In this document: piece after piece, positions 59,910 to 64,000 of the stretch
Position numbering within the stretch: the first letter of the stretch is position 1
Layout: every line of letters starts with the position of its first letter
Assembly: GCA_037954665.1 (NCBI GenBank)
Contig: JBBMOL010000013.1
Location: forward strand, 2,976,001 to 3,040,000
Direction of reading: 5' to 3'
DNA: 64,000 bases
From: Laguncularia racemosa
Lineage: Eukaryota > Streptophyta > Magnoliopsida > Myrtales > Combretaceae
Made by a program: the position numbers and the translations under genes
The notes under the pieces: generated by a model
Database searches by the model: none
What the model was told of the DNA's origin: nothing
What the model saw: only the letters and a program-made list of their open reading frames with translations

Positions 59910-61437
59910 CTACTTCCTAGCTCTTTTAGTTTCCTGTTGTGGAGGCTCAGATTTCCCATTGATGATAGCTTCTAGCTCCTTGACCTTGTCTTGGCATTTC
60001 TCCAATTGTGCTTCCAAAGCCTTGTTCCTTTGGTTGGATTCCTTGAAGCGTCCCTTCCAGATGTCTTTCTTATAATCTGCGGCTTCGAAGTACACTTCCA
60101 TCCGGGCTTTGACCTGCTCCAGGTAGATTTCTGTCTCTGGATTGATCCTATCTAGTCTTGGCTGAGTGACGTCTGGAACCCGGTATGCTCTTTCCCCTGT
60201 CTGGTATAGCTGGCGGATTACAAACTCTCTGGTGGCTCGGTGTTTTCCCACTTCGCCATCTAGCTCCCCTAAGTCGACATTTGGGCTTTCAATTCTAGCT
60301 TTCCAAAGTGCTCTGACCTCTGCCAGCTTAGCAAACTTCGCGGCTACCAACAGGTTCGGATCTTGATACTCAAAGGTGATTGCTTCGAGCGAAGGCCGAT
60401 AAACTATGTCTTGGACGGTGCCGAATTGGCGGGCCGCCGAGTTTGGGTGATATCCAATACATCCATTGATCCCGATTAACGGCACTGCTTGGAAATTATT
60501 GCAAGTCAAGATGATTTTGTCGCAGCAACTCCACCTGGCTGTCCATAGGATATCTTCAGCGCTAAGGCTTCTAAGCAGATCTACCCAACTGTGGCTGGTA
60601 ATGTCATCGGGTAACTTCACCTTTTCTATACAGGAATCCACAAGATCCACCTGTTGGGCTAGGGTTTTCCTGACCATGTTTAGCCCGAAGCACTTGAGGT
60701 GGCTTATGAACCATATTAGCAGAAGATTGAAGCTCGAGCGCAGGATGCCATGACCCTTTTTCTTAAGGAAATTCAAATTCCGGATCTGTTCAGCCAATAG
60801 AGCTGGGATGTAAGATCTTCCCTCCAGGAATTGGGCCACCAGCTCTGCAACCCGGTAGTGAATATAGAAAGTTCCGGTGGGGAACAAAATGGTGGCGAAG
60901 GCCGTTAAGATGAAGGCGTTCACCCTTCTCTGTCTGTAAGTCTTAGGGTCTCCACACAAGATGTCCTTTCTATCCCCATCATCTTCTCGGGCAATAAACC
61001 AGGCTTCTAGGTCATCCATCCGTATGCAATATCCATTACAGTCTTGCCAGGGCTTTATTGACTGCTGTCTTCCGGATGCCTAGTAATCTGCTGAAGGTAC
61101 CGGCGGGCCCGGCCTCTAGGTCTGAAATGTAGATCTGATCGGTTAGTGCCGGTGCCTGTAGCAGCTGAGTGTATTCCTCCAGGGTAAGGGTAATCTCATG
61201 TGGCCCGATAAAGAAGGCGGCGGGCTCATTCTCCCACAACTGGAGCATGGCCCGGACCATAGGTAAATTCGCCTCTGTCTTAGTCAGTGAGAGGATGGGG
61301 CCGGTCTTTTGCTGGATGAAGGCTTGCTCCTCTGGGTTATACAAGGTAAACCAGTGGTCCAGTACCAATTTTGGGTCCAAAGGTTTGTACACCCGAATCT
61401 CTTTGCGGAGGAGGCGGTTGACTGCACTGCTAGCCAT
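59910..61437 (-). pseudogene. Ogre ORF1-like protein (DUF7745/plant-mobile-domain-like), frameshifted
   Basis: Two minus frames follow each other: 61437-61036 (133 aa) and, shifted by one base, an open frame entered near 61050 whose first ATG is at 61019 and which runs to 59910 (369 aa). The first has WFTLYNPEEQAFI, PMVRAMLQLWE and the signature FFIGPHEITLTLEEYTQLL, typical of the ORF1 protein upstream of gag in Tat/Ogre elements. The second continues with RMDDLEAWFIARE, RRVNAFILTAFATILFP, SWVDLLRSLSAEDILW and a C-terminal coiled coil (residues about 305-360) before a basic end KRARK. Its biochemical role is unknown; no catalytic motif is visible. The break near 61040 is probably a one-base indel; programmed frameshifting or splicing is not excluded. 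Confidence 0.78.
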
Positions 61438-61933
61438 CTATTACAATAGGAAACAGCCTAGTTACAACAAGAACTATGAAAACGTTACAGGGAAATAGTC
61501 CTAAACTCTAAGGACAAAATAACAAACCATTACATTGTCATCCAATTGTCAACCCTTCTTACGATGTCATGTATGCAAGTAGGTGGGTTCTAACTGGTTC
61601 CCGAGCTCTATGGCCTCCCGCATTCTCGAAGAAATGGATCTCAGGCCATATCGAAGCATAGGGTGGGGTAGCCTAATCGGTCCCGAACGGTGAATCAACT
61701 CACTTCGCCCGAAACCTACACAATGGCTCCCCGACTTAGGTTGCTAGGACGGTCCGGGTTCGACCGCATCTACTCACACAAGCATATGTATGTATGCAAG
61801 AAACCCCCACAATAAAGAAAATACAAAATCTAACTAAACCCTGAAAAGTTAGCAACAGAATAATAATTAAAAAACACATTTCTTTAAGATAAAGATTTGA
61901 AGAGATTCAGGTGGCTAGCCTGCTGGTATGAAG
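61438..61933 (-). other. leader between primer site and ORF1
   Basis: About 500 bp of normal GC content without a frame. TTTCCTATTGTAATAG ends exactly at the ORF1 ATG (61437) and could serve as a 3' splice site. Confidence 0.6.
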
Positions 61934-61951
61934 TCCCCAGTGGAGTCGCCA
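61934..61951 (-). other. tRNA-Arg-type primer binding site
   Basis: The minus strand reads TGGCGACTCCACTGGGGA, three nucleotides after the 5' LTR end. The first bases match the 3' end of a plant tRNA-Arg, the primer known for Ogre elements. This fixes orientation and lineage. Confidence 0.85.
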
Positions 61952-63000
61952 TCCTGTCGAGTCTAATTTTTGAATTCCCATTCCTAATCCGATCTAAACT
62001 AGACCCTATGCTCATCTAATCTAGATCCTCGACTTGAGTTAGGAATTTCGTTTAATTTTTTGGAGTCGCCACCCAACTGTTTGTTGGGAAAATTGAATTA
62101 AGACTAAAGGAGCGGATTAGTCTTAATTTGGACCACTAGTCGTCGTTCTTTCCTCTTCTCGTTTTTGTGAAAAGAGGAAAAGGGAAAACCAGAGCTTCTA
62201 AGTCCGGAGGCTAACCTATTAAAACCTTTACGGTTACCACCTAATCTCCCAAAATTGTTTATCTTTAGAAATGTGTTTCATTTGTGTTTCTGTTACTTTT
62301 TATTATGTTTGAGAATTATTTTGAGAAAATGATTTTTCATTCATTTTATGGGTTGACCCGAATGGGTGCCTACGTACCTGCTACTCAGGATCAAACAAGC
62401 CGTAGTTCGCTTTTCTGAAAAATTTAGATTTGTTGGTGAATTTTAATTTTGCAAACTCTTTTGATTTATGTTCTTAACATTTTTGGGATTTTTCTAAAAC
62501 TTCTGAGCCTAAACTTTGAATTTGATTTTTTTGAAAATGATTTTGAGGGAAAACATCAATTTTGAGTTTATTTGAAGAAAATGGTTTTTTCTAAGTGTTA
62601 AAACTTAATTTTTCTTCTATTTTCATAATTTTTATTTTTTTTAATTTTTATGATTTTTGTGATTTTTTATAAGTTTTTTGTGATTTTTATAATTTTTTGT
62701 AATTTTTATGCTAGAACATTTTATCCTAAGTTATTATCTATCCTATTTTGAAATCTAAAGTTTTATTATTATTTTTCCTAATTTTTTTATTATTTTATTC
62801 TATTTTTTATTTTTTATTCTTTTATATTTTTTTACATTTTATTTATTTTATATTTTTTTTTACATTTTTCTTAATTCTAGAAAAATCTAATTTCTACATT
62901 TTTCCTATTTATTGAAAATATAAACAAATAAATAAATAAATGGCTAACAAAATAATAATAATAAATAACAAATTCGGAATAAATAAATAAACCAAATAAA

Positions 63001-63240
63001 TTAATTAAATAAAATAAAAAAATCCGAAAAGATCCGACTTACCTGGATCCGGGTCGCTACGCGGGTCGGGTCGGATCGAATCGGGTCGGATCGGTTGGAG
63101 ACGGCGGCGGGGTTGGCTCGTTCACGGCGTTCTGGCGGTCGTTTGCGGCGGGTGAAGTGTCGAATCCTAGCTTCTTGAGGGTGCTGAATCCGATGGTGGT
63201 GGTGGCTTACTCCCAGATCGCCTCCTAGCGGTTGCTCCAA
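63001..63240 (-). CDS. small ORF in the LTR leader, possible 5' exon of ORF1
   Basis: A 79-aa frame starting about 120 nt after the TATA box. It has VSHHHHRIQHPQ, then an arginine-rich stretch (RRKRPPERRERA) and SDPIRSDPTR. At 63045-63036 the minus strand reads CAGGTAAGTC, a near-perfect plant 5' splice site that falls between codons. Splicing from there to the AG before the ORF1 ATG would keep the frame. The identical frame occurs in the 3' LTR (54874-54638). No known function; basic and histidine-rich character suggests nucleic-acid contact at most. Confidence 0.4.
   Translation of the reverse strand: MEQPLGGDLGVSHHHHRIQHPQEARIRHFTRRKRPPERRERANPAAVSNRSDPIRSDPTRVATRIQVSRIFSDFFILFN
63036..63045 (-). 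promoter_or_regulatory. strong 5' splice site in the 5' LTR
   Basis: CAGGTAAGTC on the minus strand, downstream of the LTR TATA box and inside the transcribed leader. The same site is in the 3' LTR (54671-54680), and the solo LTR has TAGGTTAGTC at the matching place (45907-45916). Confidence 0.55.
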
Positions 63241-63359
63241 CTCCGATCGATGGTCTCGGCTTCAAGTTCCTCCGGCGTACTCCGATTCACTCCTTTCTCT
63301 CTCTTTCTCTCACTTTTTCTTCGTGTTTCTTCGTGCTCTGGCTTCCTCCTGTTCTCCTC

Positions 63360-63367
63360 TATTTATA
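63360..63367 (-). promoter_or_regulatory. TATA box of the 5' LTR
   Basis: TATAAATA on the minus strand, identical in context to the 3' LTR copy. It would drive genomic RNA synthesis leftward through the leader and ORF1. Confidence 0.75.
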
Positions 63368-63711
63368 GGCACCTCGAACTCCTCTTGGATAAGCTCGAAT
63401 CGGCCGATTTAGATAAACCCATATTTTTCCGTTTCTTATATTCGATTTTATCCCGGCGATTTGATGTTAATCTCTTGTGTTCCTTTGGTTTATCTGATGG
63501 ATTTGGCCTTATCTCGACTTTAATCTAGAAGATTAAAAAGAAAACGGCCGATTTCGCCTTCGTCGGACTTCTGTCGGATTTTTTCCTCCGACTGGGCTCG
63601 CGAAGAAGACGATCACGCGCGACGCGCGTGACTTCCCTCGGCCAATCACATGCTGCCACGTGGCAGCTCCAGGGAAAAGAACGAAAAAATTTTTGCCGAG
63701 CGCCTGCGGGG

Positions 63712-63778
63712 GGATTCGAACTCGCGACCTTCAGCCTTCACACGGTTCCCATGCGCACACACGAGCCAGCTGAGCTGG
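63712..63778 (-). other. tRNA-like A-box/B-box module in the 5' LTR
   Basis: Same A-box-like and B-box-like sequences as at 55346-55412, upstream of the TATA box by about 350 nt. Confidence 0.7.
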
Positions 63779-64000
63779 CCCAATTTCCCGATTTTATTTA
63801 CATCGCAAATTGTACATATGCAATGCAATTTTTTTTATTTTTTTTATATTTTTTGAAATTTCAAAAATTTGTAAAAATTATTTATTATTCATTATTGCTA
63901 TTTCTAAAATCATTTTTCAAAATTGAAGTGTTTTCCTATTTTATTTTCATTTTTTTGAATATTTTTATTATTTATGCTAAATTAAGGAAAAATTGGGAAA

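Larger units (their letters stand above)
53595..64000 (-). mobile_element. non-autonomous Ogre/Tat-like LTR retrotransposon (5' LTR cut by window end)
   Basis: LTRs at 53595-55706 (3') and 61955-64000+ (5') flank a 6248-bp internal region. Minus-strand order: LTR from TGTAAACACCCC to ACTCGACA; primer site TGGCGACTCCACTGGGGA (tRNA-Arg type, as in Ogre); leader; ORF1 in two frames (61437-59910); about 2 kb of non-coding DNA; a 92-bp tandem array; and a PPT AAAGAGGGGCAGC next to the 3' LTR. No gag, protease, RT, RNase H or integrase is present, so mobility would need proteins from a full Ogre. Over the overlapping ~2.0 kb the LTRs differ by only a few bases and two or three short indels, so the insertion is recent. 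It sits inside the pol relic; the left flank is TCCTT. Confidence 0.9.
61955..64000 (-). repeat. 5' LTR of the Ogre-like element (incomplete)
   Basis: 2046 bp visible, nearly identical to 53595-55706. By eye the differences are T for C at 63095, an 8-bp expansion in a T-rich run near 62812, C for T near 63454, C for A near 63742, and small length changes in A or T runs. About 65 bp up to the TGTAAACACC start lie beyond the window. Confidence 0.93.

Overview
The window is nuclear DNA of a flowering plant, most likely a eudicot; the species cannot be told from the sequence. The evidence is AT-rich spacer DNA, GT-AG introns, a plant KDPG-aldolase-like gene split into nine exons, a plant UBA-domain gene with a leader intron, a decayed Mediator subunit 15 (MED15a-type) gene, a plant-mobile-domain (MAIN-like) relic and many plant LTR retrotransposons. 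Only two genes look intact: the aldolase (13541-17719, + strand, 270 aa) and the UBA-domain protein (29432-31297, + strand, 621 aa). They have no evident functional link.

Left part (1-13.4 kb): a gag relic of a Ty3/gypsy element joined directly to the end of its polyprotein and a probable 3' LTR (1-1489); a complete but internally deleted LTR element with PBS, PPT and a perfect GCTCA target duplication (2435-4151), inserted 13 bp upstream of an exon of a MED15-like pseudogene (4165-6675); a minus-strand plant-mobile-domain pseudogene (about 8400-11290) that carries a partial tandem duplication and is split by a 1.46 kb solo LTR with CTCCC duplications (9517-10972); and a further LTR candidate (11961-12467).

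Middle (13.5-33.7 kb): the aldolase gene, then about 7 kb of AT-rich sequence without recognisable genes, a TRIM-like element with a 32-nt C homopolymer (25041-26520), a GC-rich hAT-type MITE (26618-27046), the UBA gene and a second hAT-like non-autonomous element (32964-33665).

Right part (33.7-64 kb) is nested retrotransposons. Two divergent LTR-like sequences (37589-about 42600 and 43642-about 47300) were invaded by a solo LTR (37740-39471, ATAAC), an internally deleted Athila-like element (40723-42394) and an Ogre-type solo LTR (44959-46790, AACAC). A minus-strand Ty3/gypsy pol relic (51071-53594) is broken within its reverse transcriptase by a young Ogre/Tat-like element (53595 to beyond 64000). 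That element has nearly identical 2.1 kb LTRs, a tRNA-Arg-type PBS and a PPT, but only an ORF1-like coding region (frameshifted) and a 92-bp satellite-like array; no gag or pol is present.

The most interesting signals lie in the Ogre-type LTRs: a tRNA-like A-box/B-box module at a conserved place, a conserved TATA box followed by a small ORF, and a strong 5' splice site whose use would join the small ORF in frame to ORF1. All alignments were made by eye, so boundaries marked approximate may shift.
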